Shown: in pieces, positions 1-8,232 of the stretch
Position numbering within the stretch: the stretch's first letter is position 1
Layout: each line of letters begins with the position of its first letter
NCBI GenBank assembly: GCA_019420085.1
Contig: JAHZHV010000071.1
Span: 1-13,849 of the forward strand
Origin: Christensenella sp.
GTDB taxonomy: Bacteria > Bacillota > Clostridia > Christensenellales > Maliibacteriaceae
Reading direction: 5' to 3'
DNA: 13,849 nucleotides
Notes under the pieces: generated by a model
Seen by the model: the letters and a program-made list of their open reading frames with translations, nothing else
Databases searched by the model: none
What the model was told of the DNA's origin: nothing
Translations under genes and position numbers: made by a program

Positions 1-61
1 TTATCCAGCCCTCCGGCTGTATCGGTTGAGCAAAAGTCAGCGTGGGATTGATGTAGTATCT
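1..61. other. Unassigned AT-richer flank, possible end of an inserted element
   Basis: This edge segment follows the point where the neighbouring regulator reading frame breaks off. It looks less GC-rich than the rest of the window. Its frames are open only briefly and I recognise no protein or RNA in it. The sharp change from a conserved helix-turn-helix to unrelated sequence would fit the end of an insertion sequence or another rearrangement junction somewhere around 62-81. No inverted-repeat partner or target duplication is visible, because the other side lies outside the window. Confidence 0.3.
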
Positions 62-199
62 TTATCTAAGTGAACCCCCGGTCTCCCATTTGGAGACGGT
101 CTTGCTGCTGACGTCGAGTTTTTCGGCAAGCTGCGCCTGCGTCAGGGCGCGCGCCTCGCGCAGGCGCCGGATTGCGGCGCCTGTGACATATGCGTTCAT
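62..199 (-). pseudogene. Truncated XRE (Cro/CI)-type HTH regulator, 45 residues
   Basis: The reading frame starts at ATG 199-197 and stops at TAA 64-62. It has a good ribosome-binding site (GGAGG, ten bases upstream) and its own promoter. The protein shows the start of a Cro/CI-type helix-turn-helix: IRRLREARALTQAQLAEKLD (about residues 10-29), then VSSKTVSKWETG (30-41). In intact relatives the WETG motif is followed by a short 'LP' turn, a final helix and usually a dimerisation or ligand-binding region. Here it is followed by only GSLR and a stop. The HTH fold normally needs about 55-60 residues, so this is probably a non-functional 5' fragment created by an insertion or rearrangement at about 62-81. 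A very small natural regulator is less likely. No continuation of the missing part is visible in the remaining 61 bases. Confidence 0.62.
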
Positions 200-234
200 T
201 GTACAGTATCCTCCCATGCGCTTTGTCTGGGGCG

Positions 235-264
235 AGTATACCAGACGCGGACGCGGTGCGGCAA
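235..264 (-). promoter_or_regulatory. Sigma-A-like promoter of the truncated HTH gene
   Basis: On the minus strand, TTGCCG (264-259) and TATACT (240-235) are separated by 18 bases. The -10 box is preceded by TGG, giving an extended -10. The ATG lies 36 bases downstream, with GGAGG between. This suggests the regulator was transcribed independently of the rubredoxin operon, which ends at a terminator just upstream. Confidence 0.55.
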
Positions 265-283
265 CCTGCGCTTCGTAGAGCGC

Positions 284-320
284 AAAAAAAAACGCGCCCG
301 CGGCATAAGCGCGCGGGCGC
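284..320 (-). terminator. Intrinsic terminator after the rubredoxin gene
   Basis: An eight-base GC-only stem (GCGCCCGC at 320-313 pairing with GCGGGCGC at 301-294) encloses an eleven-base loop. It is followed almost directly by nine T residues on the minus strand (292-284). It lies 14 bases after the rubredoxin stop codon and should end the flavodiiron-rubredoxin transcript. Confidence 0.92.
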
Positions 321-334
321 AGAGTGGACGGGCG

Positions 335-490
335 TTATTCGGCGTTAAACTGATCCTTGCCGACGCCGCAGATGGGGCAGGTGTAATCCTCGGGAACATC
401 CGCCCAGGCAGTGCCGGGTGCGACGCCATGGTCGGGATCGCCGGCAGCCTCATCATAGACGTAACCGCAGATGCTGCATACATACTTCAT
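335..490 (-). CDS. Rubredoxin
   Basis: A 51-residue cytoplasmic one-electron carrier with a single Fe(Cys)4 centre. Both iron-binding motifs are intact: CSICGY (Cys5 and Cys8) and CPICGV (Cys38 and Cys41). The family-typical MKYVC start and the PEDYTCP segment before the second motif are also present. The length is that of classical clostridial rubredoxins. The ATG at 490-488 is preceded by AAGGAGG at normal spacing; a longer frame upstream runs through the flavoprotein gene and is rejected. The gene begins 32 bases after the flavodiiron protein gene and shares its promoter, so the likely role is electron donor to that enzyme's FMN. This matches known FprA-rubredoxin partnerships in anaerobes. 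The partnership here is inferred from adjacency. A strong terminator follows. Confidence 0.97.
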   Translation of the reverse strand: MKYVCSICGYVYDEAAGDPDHGVAPGTAWADVPEDYTCPICGVGKDQFNAE

Positions 491-522
491 GGGAACAGTC
501 CTCCTTGTGTTTGAAATGTTGT

Positions 523-1719
523 TTAGAAAGAGGCGGCGATTTCGGCGGCAAGCGCGTCGAGTTCGGCCGCCGTTTCCTCGTGGACGGCAGACGGGACGGT
601 GACGATGGAACCGATTTGCGTCATGTTTTTGCACCCTTGCAGCACTTCACACATCAGCTTGCCGCTGACCGGCGCCCAGGAACCATTCTGGACAATACTG
701 AAGGCGCGGTTTTGCATATTGTGCGCGGCAAGGTCGTGCAGGAAGTGTTCCATCGGCGTGAAAATACCCATGTTATAGGTCGGCGCGGCAAATACAATGT
801 GACTGCAGCGGAAGGCTGCGGCAACCAGCTCGGAGACGTGCACGGCGGAGACGTCGTAGGTATAGGTCGCCACGCCGCGCTCACGAAGCCGGAAGGACAG
901 GATCTCCGCCGCGTTTTTGGTATGGCCGTAGATCGAGGCATAGGCGATCATGACGGCCTTTTCCTCGGGTTCATAGCGGCTCCAAAGGTCGTATTTTTCA
1001 AGGAAGAACCCAAAGTCTCGACGCAGTACGAAACCATGCAGCGGGCAGATCATGTCGATGTCCAGCGTTGCGGCCTTCTTCAAAAGTGCCTGCACCTGCG
1101 GACCGTATTTGCCCACGATGTTCGTGTAGTAGCGGCGCGCTTCGTCCATATAGTCGCGTGCAAAATCCACTTCATCGGCAAACAGCGCCCCGTCGGCAGC
1201 GCCAAAGACGCCGAAGGCGTCTGCGGAAAACAGGATGCGATCCGTCTCATCATAGGTGACCAGCACTTCCGGCCAGTGCACCATCGGCGCGGCATAAAAG
1301 CGCAGCGTGTGCGCGCCGGTGGACAGCGTGTCGCCTTCCTTGACGGCCTCAGCGCGCGCGGCAACGTCCGCGCCGAAGAAGCGGCCGATCATGACTTTTG
1401 CCTGCTGGCTGCAGAGAATCTGCGCATCCGGATAGCGCGCAAGAAGCGCGGCAAGGGAGGCGCTGTGGTCGGGTTCCATGTGCTGTACGATCACATAGTC
1501 CAGCGCGCGGCCTTTTAACACATGCGCGACATTTTCCAAAAAGACATCCTGCACGGCATTGTCGACCGTATCAAACAGCACCGTCTTTTCATCGCAGAGC
1601 AGATAGGAATTGTAGCGCACGCCGTAGGGCACAGGATAGGCGCCTTCGAAAAGCGAAAGCCGGCGATCGCTTCCGCCAACATATGTCAGGGTATCGGTAA
1701 TCGTTCTTGTGCAATGCAT
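523..1719 (-). CDS. fprA: A-type flavodiiron protein (O2/NO reductase)
   Basis: A 398-residue cytoplasmic enzyme that reduces O2 to water, or NO to N2O, to protect anaerobes. The N-terminal metallo-beta-lactamase-like domain (about 1-250) carries the complete diiron ligand set: HMEPDH (His80, Glu82, Asp84 and the adjacent His85), His148 in APMVHWPE, Asp167 in FSADAFG, and His228 in CPLHGF. The C-terminal flavodoxin domain (about 255-398) has the FMN phosphate loop [10 protein letters not shown] (261-270). The length fits class A, with no fused rubredoxin or flavin reductase domain; a separate rubredoxin gene follows 32 bases later. The ATG at 1719-1717 has AAAGGAG upstream. A promoter lies about 40 bases before the start. 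Whether O2 or NO is the preferred substrate cannot be read from the sequence. Confidence 0.96.
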   Translation of the reverse strand: MHCTRTITDTLTYVGGSDRRLSLFEGAYPVPYGVRYNSYLLCDEKTVLFDTVDNAVQDVFLENVAHVLKGRALDYVIVQHMEPDHSASLAALLARYPDAQILCSQQAKVMIGRFFGADVAARAEAVKEGDTLSTGAHTLRFYAAPMVHWPEVLVTYDETDRILFSADAFGVFGAADGALFADEVDFARDYMDEARRYYTNIVGKYGPQVQALLKKAATLDIDMICPLHGFVLRRDFGFFLEKYDLWSRYEPEEKAVMIAYASIYGHTKNAAEILSFRLRERGVATYTYDVSAVHVSELVAAAFRCSHIVFAAPTYNMGIFTPMEHFLHDLAAHNMQNRAFSIVQNGSWAPVSGKLMCEVLQGCKNMTQIGSIVTVPSAVHEETAAELDALAAEIAASF

Positions 1720-1755
1720 CCAGCCGGAACTCCTTTGTCAATGATTTACAGTTCT

Positions 1756-1783
1756 ATTATGCCACAAAGTTTGGCCGATGCAA
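1756..1783 (-). promoter_or_regulatory. Promoter of the flavodiiron-rubredoxin operon
   Basis: On the minus strand, TTGCAT (1783-1778) and CATAAT (1761-1756) are separated by 16 bases. The predicted transcript start is near 1749, about 30 bases before the flavodiiron ATG. The region is AT-rich against a GC-rich background and lies between the folC terminator and the gene, as expected for a promoter. The boxes are recognisable but not perfect. Confidence 0.5.
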
Positions 1784-1809
1784 CAACACTTTATACAGTT
1801 TTGTGTGTC

Positions 1810-1824
1810 TTTTGCATCGCAAAA
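1810..1824. repeat. Short perfect inverted repeat upstream of the flavodiiron promoter
   Basis: TTTTGC and GCAAAA form a perfect six-base inverted repeat around ATC, 26 bases upstream of the -35 box. One arm overlaps the T-tract of the folC terminator. It could be a regulator-binding site for the O2/NO-response operon, or just an extra hairpin of the terminator region. I do not recognise the motif as a known operator. Confidence 0.25.
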
Positions 1825-1864
1825 AAGTATCTGCGCCCAATCCGCAAAAATACGGATTAGGCGC
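1821..1864 (-). terminator. Intrinsic terminator after folC
   Basis: A twelve-base stem (GCGCCTAATCCG at 1864-1853 pairing with CGGATTGGGCGC at 1844-1833, with one G-T wobble) encloses an eight-base loop. A six-T run on the minus strand (1826-1821) follows after six intervening bases. It begins 20 bases past the folC stop. The displaced T-tract makes it slightly atypical, but the stem is very stable. It separates the valS-folC transcript from the flavodiiron operon. Confidence 0.83.
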
Positions 1865-1884
1865 ACGCATGCAGAAAAATGAAG

Positions 1885-3147
1885 TTATGCCATCTGTGAA
1901 AGGACAAAGCCGGCAAGATATAATGAACCGCACACGACGGCAACACCGCCGCTTTGCGCGGCGTGCGCCTGCGCGGCGACAAGCGCCTGCGCGGCGTCGG
2001 GGATGGGCTGCACCTGCGCGCGCGTATGCGCGGCAAAGCGCGCGGCAAGCGATTCGGCGCTTTCCCCGCGCGGCGGCATGATATGTGTCGTGACGACATG
2101 CTGCGCAAGCGGCGCAAGAACCGACACGCACGCGTCGATGTCCTTATCGCGCATGGCGGCGAACAAAAGCGTGACGGGTCGGTCTGTGACGAACGTCTTT
2201 ACATATCGGGCAAGCGCCTGCGCGCCGGCGGGGTTGTGCGCGCCGTCGATCAGCAGCGAATCGGTGCGCCACTGGCAGCGTCCATCCCAGCGTGCGGTTT
2301 CAATGCCGCGCCGCACGGCATCCGCGCCGATGGCAAAGCCCTGCGCACGAAGGTTCTCGATGACGGCAAGCGCACAGCCAAGATTGACGGCCTGATGCGC
2401 GCCGGGCATGTGCAAAAGCGTCCCGTCCGCGCACAAAAAGCCGTCCTTGCGGGCGGTTCCCTGCGCGGGCTGTGCGGCAAGAAACGGGCTTTGCAGCCGC
2501 TGCGCCGTCTCCTCGATCACGGCTGCAGCCGCTGCAAAGGGCTGCTGCGCCATGACCACGGGGCGGCCCGGCTTGATGATGCCGGCTTTCTGCGCGGCGA
2601 TCTGCGCGATGGTGTCGCCAAGCAGCGCCGTATGATCGTAGCCGACCGGCGTGATGGCCGACACGCAGGGTGTGACGATGTTTGTCGAGTCCAGCAGGCC
2701 GCCGATGCCGACCTCCACGACGGCAAGGTCGACGCATTGCTGCGCAAAGTACAAAAGGCCGATTGCCGTGACGACTTCAAATTCCAGCGGATGGCAAAAG
2801 CCGCGCTGCATGACGCTTTGGCAGGCCCGGTGCACGCGTGCGGTCAGGTCGATGAGCGTATCGTCGTCGATCGGCACGCCGTCGACGCGTATGCGCTCGT
2901 GGAAGCGGATCAGATAGGGCGAGGTGAAAAGGCCCGTGCGAAGATGCGCCTGCTGCGCAATCGAGGCGCAGACGGCGGCTGTGGAGCCCTTGCCGTTGGT
3001 GCCTGCGATATGCACAATCGGATAGAGACGCTCGGGCAAGCCGAGCGCCTCCATCAAAGTGCGCATGCGGGAAAGGTCGTCCTTTTTCCCGCCGAATTTA
3101 TTGCAGGAATGAATAAATTCCAGCGCCTGTGAAAGTGTTTGTATCAT
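1885..3147 (-). CDS. folC: Folylpolyglutamate synthase / dihydrofolate synthase
   Basis: A 420-residue cytoplasmic ATP-dependent ligase of the Mur ligase family. It adds glutamate to folates, and in many bacteria also to dihydropteroate. The N-terminal segment has NKFGGKKDDLSRM (16-28), typical of FolC, and the phosphate loop GTNGKGST (49-56). Further on are TSPYL, VEVGIGGLLDSTN, the KAGIIKPG segment holding the lysine normally carbamylated in this family, and LIDGAHNPAGA in the C-terminal glutamate-ligase domain. The length is normal. The ATG at 3147-3145 lies 18 bases after the valS stop. Its Shine-Dalgarno is weak (GAGGG overlaps the valS stop and is far from the ATG), so translation may depend on coupling to valS. 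Whether it has dihydrofolate synthase activity cannot be settled from motifs alone. Adjacency to valS is common in Bacillota. Confidence 0.95.
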   Translation of the reverse strand: MIQTLSQALEFIHSCNKFGGKKDDLSRMRTLMEALGLPERLYPIVHIAGTNGKGSTAAVCASIAQQAHLRTGLFTSPYLIRFHERIRVDGVPIDDDTLIDLTARVHRACQSVMQRGFCHPLEFEVVTAIGLLYFAQQCVDLAVVEVGIGGLLDSTNIVTPCVSAITPVGYDHTALLGDTIAQIAAQKAGIIKPGRPVVMAQQPFAAAAAVIEETAQRLQSPFLAAQPAQGTARKDGFLCADGTLLHMPGAHQAVNLGCALAVIENLRAQGFAIGADAVRRGIETARWDGRCQWRTDSLLIDGAHNPAGAQALARYVKTFVTDRPVTLLFAAMRDKDIDACVSVLAPLAQHVVTTHIMPPRGESAESLAARFAAHTRAQVQPIPDAAQALVAAQAHAAQSGGVAVVCGSLYLAGFVLSQMA

Positions 3148-3165
3148 GGGAAACGACGCTTTCCC

Positions 3166-5793
<2,628 letters not shown>

Positions 5794-5817
5794 GATGCAC
5801 ACTCCTTGCTTCGATCG

Positions 5818-5859
5818 AAAAAAAGCGCCGCTCCTTCCTTTTTTCAGGACGAAGCGGCG
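5818..5859 (-). terminator. Attenuator (terminator) of the valS T-box
   Basis: CGCCGCT (5859-5853) pairs with AGCGGCG (5832-5826), with extra TCCT/AGGA pairing inside. Seven T residues follow (5824-5818). The 5' arm begins right after the T-box motif, so pairing of the T-box sequence in the antiterminator competes with this stem, as expected of a T-box switch acting on transcription. Confidence 0.93.
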
Positions 5860-6092
5860 TTCGCGGTACCACCTGAATTGACGGCCGTGGGCAATTTGCC
5901 TGCCGTCCACTCGAACCGGGCTGTATCGGGCCCGCCCCGCGCCGGCTGACCATCCTTCACCGGCGCGCCTCCCGGACGACCTTCCGCCGCGCACGTTTGA
6001 GGCTCTTTCAGCACCAGGGAGCCCTCTCTTTTGCAAACGCACGGCATGCGTACTCCTTCCGTTCTACGGCGTCGTATGCAATATGCAATACA
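5818..6092 (-). promoter_or_regulatory. T-box riboswitch (tRNA-Val sensing) upstream of valS
   Basis: The leader has the main landmarks of a T-box. Read 5' to 3' on the minus strand: AGTA (6054-6051) of the specifier loop; a stem formed by GCGTTTG (6040-6034) with CAAACG and following bases (about 5999 onward); AGAGA (6029-6025) and GGTG (6015-6012) of distal stem I; then GAAG followed by GTC at 5980-5978, placed as the specifier codon for valine. GC-rich hairpins follow (about 5968-5938 and 5932-5915). The conserved T-box AGGTGGTACCGCG lies at 5874-5862; its UGGU (5871-5868) can pair with the ACCA end of tRNA-Val, whose discriminator is normally A. The attenuator comes last, then the valS ribosome-binding site. 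The T-box class is certain. The GUC specifier is placed from the loop pattern and agrees with the gene. Confidence 0.93.
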
Positions 6093-6097
6093 AAGCT

Positions 6098-6126
6098 ATT
6101 ATAGCACAGCCTAAATTCGCACGCAA
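6098..6126 (-). promoter_or_regulatory. Extended -10 promoter of the valS leader
   Basis: On the minus strand, TTGCGT (6126-6121) and a consensus TATAAT (6103-6098) are separated by exactly 17 bases, with TGC before the -10 box (TGnTATAAT). Transcription should begin near 6091, just before T-box stem I. ATTCCGG occurs twice as a direct repeat immediately upstream (within about 6127-6148) and CCGG-rich sequence continues toward the ktrA stop codon. Its function is unknown. No terminator-like T-tract follows ktrA in the 51 bases between its stop and this promoter. Confidence 0.82.
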
Positions 6127-6177
6127 GATTCCGGGACGGAAATTCCGGCGACACGGCGGAAAACACCGCGGACGGGA

Positions 6178-6837
6178 TCAGGCGCGGTCGGTCAGGCGGA
6201 ACACGTCGCGCGACTTGCCAAGAATCAGCAGCTTATCGCCTGCATGAAAGACGTGATCGGCGCCCGGCATGGCGTCGATATGCCCGTCTTTTGCCTCCAC
6301 GGCCAGAATGTTGACGGCGTGTTTTCTGCGGATGTCCAGAGAAGAAATGCTGCGGTCAACCCAGTCGGCGGGAACGGGAATCTGGAAGATGGAGTATTCC
6401 CCCGAGACCTGGATAAAGTCCAGAATGTTGTTGGAGGAAAAGCGCACGGCCGTCTTTTCGGCGATGTCGCGTTCGGGATAGACAACCTCATCGGCGCCGT
6501 TTCGCAGCAGGAATTTTTCCTGTGTCTCATTGACGGCCTTTGACACGACGTATTTTGCGCCGAATTCCTTGAGCAGTGCGGTTGTCTCAAGAGAGGACTG
6601 AAAATTTTCGCCGACCGTTACAAAACAGACGTCAAAGTCCGCCACGCCCAAACTTCGCAGCACGGCGGGATTGGTGCCGTCGCCGATCTGTGCGTCGGAG
6701 ACGTAGGGGGCGATCTGGTTGACGGCATCCTCGCCGGTGGACAGCACCATGACGCGGATGTTGCGCTTGGCAAGCTGCAGCGCAAGGTGACAGCCGTACT
6801 GGCCAAGGCCGATAATTAAGACCGATTCGGGTTTCAT
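6178..6837 (-). CDS. ktrA: Potassium uptake regulatory subunit, KtrA/TrkA-type RCK protein
   Basis: A 219-residue cytoplasmic gating subunit expected to form a ring under the KtrB membrane subunit. The RCK_N (Rossmann) domain spans about 5-125 and begins with VLIIGLGQYG (6-15), containing GxGxxG. It continues through GDGTNPAVLRSLGV (52-65), VTVGEN (73-78) and YPERD (120-124). The RCK_C domain covers about 137-216. The start chosen is ATG 6837-6835, which has AAAGGGAGG upstream. The ATG at 6864 would add nine residues not typical of the family. Oddity: the acidic residue that ends the second beta strand in most KtrA proteins (VD in the Bacillus protein), which binds the nucleotide ribose, aligns with Ser33 here (VMVLSTGED). 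The later glutamate corresponding to the PEKD motif is kept (Glu122). Nucleotide preference may therefore differ. It follows ktrB by 33 bases. Confidence 0.92.
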   Translation of the reverse strand: MKPESVLIIGLGQYGCHLALQLAKRNIRVMVLSTGEDAVNQIAPYVSDAQIGDGTNPAVLRSLGVADFDVCFVTVGENFQSSLETTALLKEFGAKYVVSKAVNETQEKFLLRNGADEVVYPERDIAEKTAVRFSSNNILDFIQVSGEYSIFQIPVPADWVDRSISSLDIRRKHAVNILAVEAKDGHIDAMPGADHVFHAGDKLLILGKSRDVFRLTDRA

Positions 6838-6870
6838 GAACGAAAAACCTCCCTTTGGATGCAATGATGG

Positions 6871-8232
6871 TTATCCGATCAGGACATTGCCGGCGGGGCG
6901 GCTGGAGACGACGGGATCGACCCGCTCGGCCAGCGCCAGCGCCAGCGTCATGGCGCCCAGTTTTCCGGCAAACATCAGGATGATTAAAAGAATGTGGGAA
7001 AATGCCGTAAGCTGCGGCGTGATGCCCATGGTAAGCCCTACCGTGCCGATGGCGGAGCAGACCTCAAAGAGCACCTGCGTCATCGAGTACGGCTCCACGG
7101 CGCAGATGGCCAGCGTGCAGACGGTGACGCATACAAAGTAGATGCCGCAGATTGTCCAGGCGCGCGTGACGGTCTGTGCGTCAAGCCGGCGGCGAAACAG
7201 CGTAACAGACGGTTTCCTTCGCGCCTCGGCCAGGATGCCTAAAAGGAATATGGCAAATGTCGTGGTCTTTACGCCGCCCGCAGTGGAGGCGGGGCTGCCG
7301 CCGATGGCCATTAACAGGCTCATCAGTCCCGCGCCGGACTCGCTTGCGCGGCTTAAGTCGACCGTGGCAAAGCCCGCCGTGCGCGTCGTGACGGACTGAA
7401 ACAGCGCGGCTAAAAGGCGCTCGCCCTGCGAAAGGCCGTCAAAGGAGGCGTCGTATTCAAGCACATATAAAAGCAGCGCGCCCGAAAGAATCAGGATGCC
7501 CGAGACGCTCAGGCAAAGCTTGCTGTGCAGGCTCAGGCGCTTCCAGCAAAAGCGGCTTTTCAAAAGATCGACAAGCACGAAAAAGCCCAGACCGCCCAGA
7601 ACGATCAGCAGCATGATCGTGCCGTTGACAAGCACGTCGCCGGCAAAGGGGATCAGCGAGCAAAACGGCGTTTGCGCGCCGAGAAGGTCGAAGCCCGCGT
7701 TGCAGAACGCGGATACGGCGTGAAAGACGCTGTAGAACGCGCCCTTTGCAAAGCCGAACATCGGAATAAAGCGCAGGCTTAACAAAAGCGCGCCGGCGCT
7801 TTCACATACCGCCGTGCAGACGATGACATTGCGGGCGACAAGGCGCACGCTCGCATCGTCGCCGCCGGCGCTTTGCCACAAAAGCCGGCGCTGAATCAGG
7901 CCCATCCTGCGTCCCATGGCAAGGAAAAACAGCGCTACGACGGCCATAAAGCCCATGCCGCCTGTTTGTATCAGCAGCAAAATGACGATCTGTCCCCACA
8001 CGCTCCAGTGCGTGACGGTATCCACGACGACAAGGCCGGTGACGCATGTGGCGCTTGTGGCGGTAAACAGGCAGTCCAAAAAGGGCGTGACGACGCCTTC
8101 GCGTGAACAGACAGGCAGCATCAGCAAAAGCGCGCCGCCGAAGATCAGCGCAAGGTATGTCAGTGCGACGATGCGCGCATAGGTGCGTTTTTTCTTTTTC
8201 GGCAGCGATGCGTCCGTGGTCAGTACCGCCAT
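6871..8232 (-). CDS. ktrB: Potassium uptake channel subunit, KtrB/TrkH family
   Basis: A 453-residue integral membrane protein of the Trk/Ktr/HKT superfamily, with four membrane-pore-membrane repeats and a short Lys/Arg-rich cytoplasmic N-terminus (KKKKR at 12-16). The four selectivity-filter segments are recognisable, each with its conserved glycine: SATCVTGL (60-67), SAFCNAGF (174-181), TTRTAGF (282-288) and SAIGTVGL (393-400). The conserved loop GGSPASTAGGVKTTT lies at 311-325, in the third repeat where the Ktr intramembrane loop sits. The length suits KtrB rather than the longer TrkH. Its ATG directly follows the mrfB stop (TAA then ATG with no gap). Its ribosome-binding site GGGAGGG lies inside the last codons of mrfB, so translation is probably coupled. 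Sodium dependence cannot be read from the sequence. Confidence 0.95.
   Translation of the reverse strand: MAVLTTDASLPKKKKRTYARIVALTYLALIFGGALLLMLPVCSREGVVTPFLDCLFTATSATCVTGLVVVDTVTHWSVWGQIVILLLIQTGGMGFMAVVALFFLAMGRRMGLIQRRLLWQSAGGDDASVRLVARNVIVCTAVCESAGALLLSLRFIPMFGFAKGAFYSVFHAVSAFCNAGFDLLGAQTPFCSLIPFAGDVLVNGTIMLLIVLGGLGFFVLVDLLKSRFCWKRLSLHSKLCLSVSGILILSGALLLYVLEYDASFDGLSQGERLLAALFQSVTTRTAGFATVDLSRASESGAGLMSLLMAIGGSPASTAGGVKTTTFAIFLLGILAEARRKPSVTLFRRRLDAQTVTRAWTICGIYFVCVTVCTLAICAVEPYSMTQVLFEVCSAIGTVGLTMGITPQLTAFSHILLIILMFAGKLGAMTLALALAERVDPVVSSRPAGNVLIG

Noticed and set aside
1..81. C-terminus of an IS3-type transposase or other named insertion sequence at the left edge
   Set aside because: Short frames there show no DDE motif remnant or recognisable terminal repeat. 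A mobile element is possible but cannot be identified from 81 bases.
491..634. Extended rubredoxin frame starting inside the flavodiiron gene
   Set aside because: The extra 48 residues are unlike rubredoxins, whereas the internal MKYVC start has AAGGAGG at proper spacing.
5794..6042. N-terminal extension of valS adding about 83 residues
   Set aside because: The stretch is the T-box leader with its attenuator. The extension has no ValRS similarity, and the true ATG at 5793 has a good Shine-Dalgarno.
6127..6177. Possible intrinsic terminator after ktrA (GCGG...CCGC hairpin)
   Set aside because: The stem is only about four base pairs and no T-tract follows, so it does not meet the standard shown by the other terminators here.
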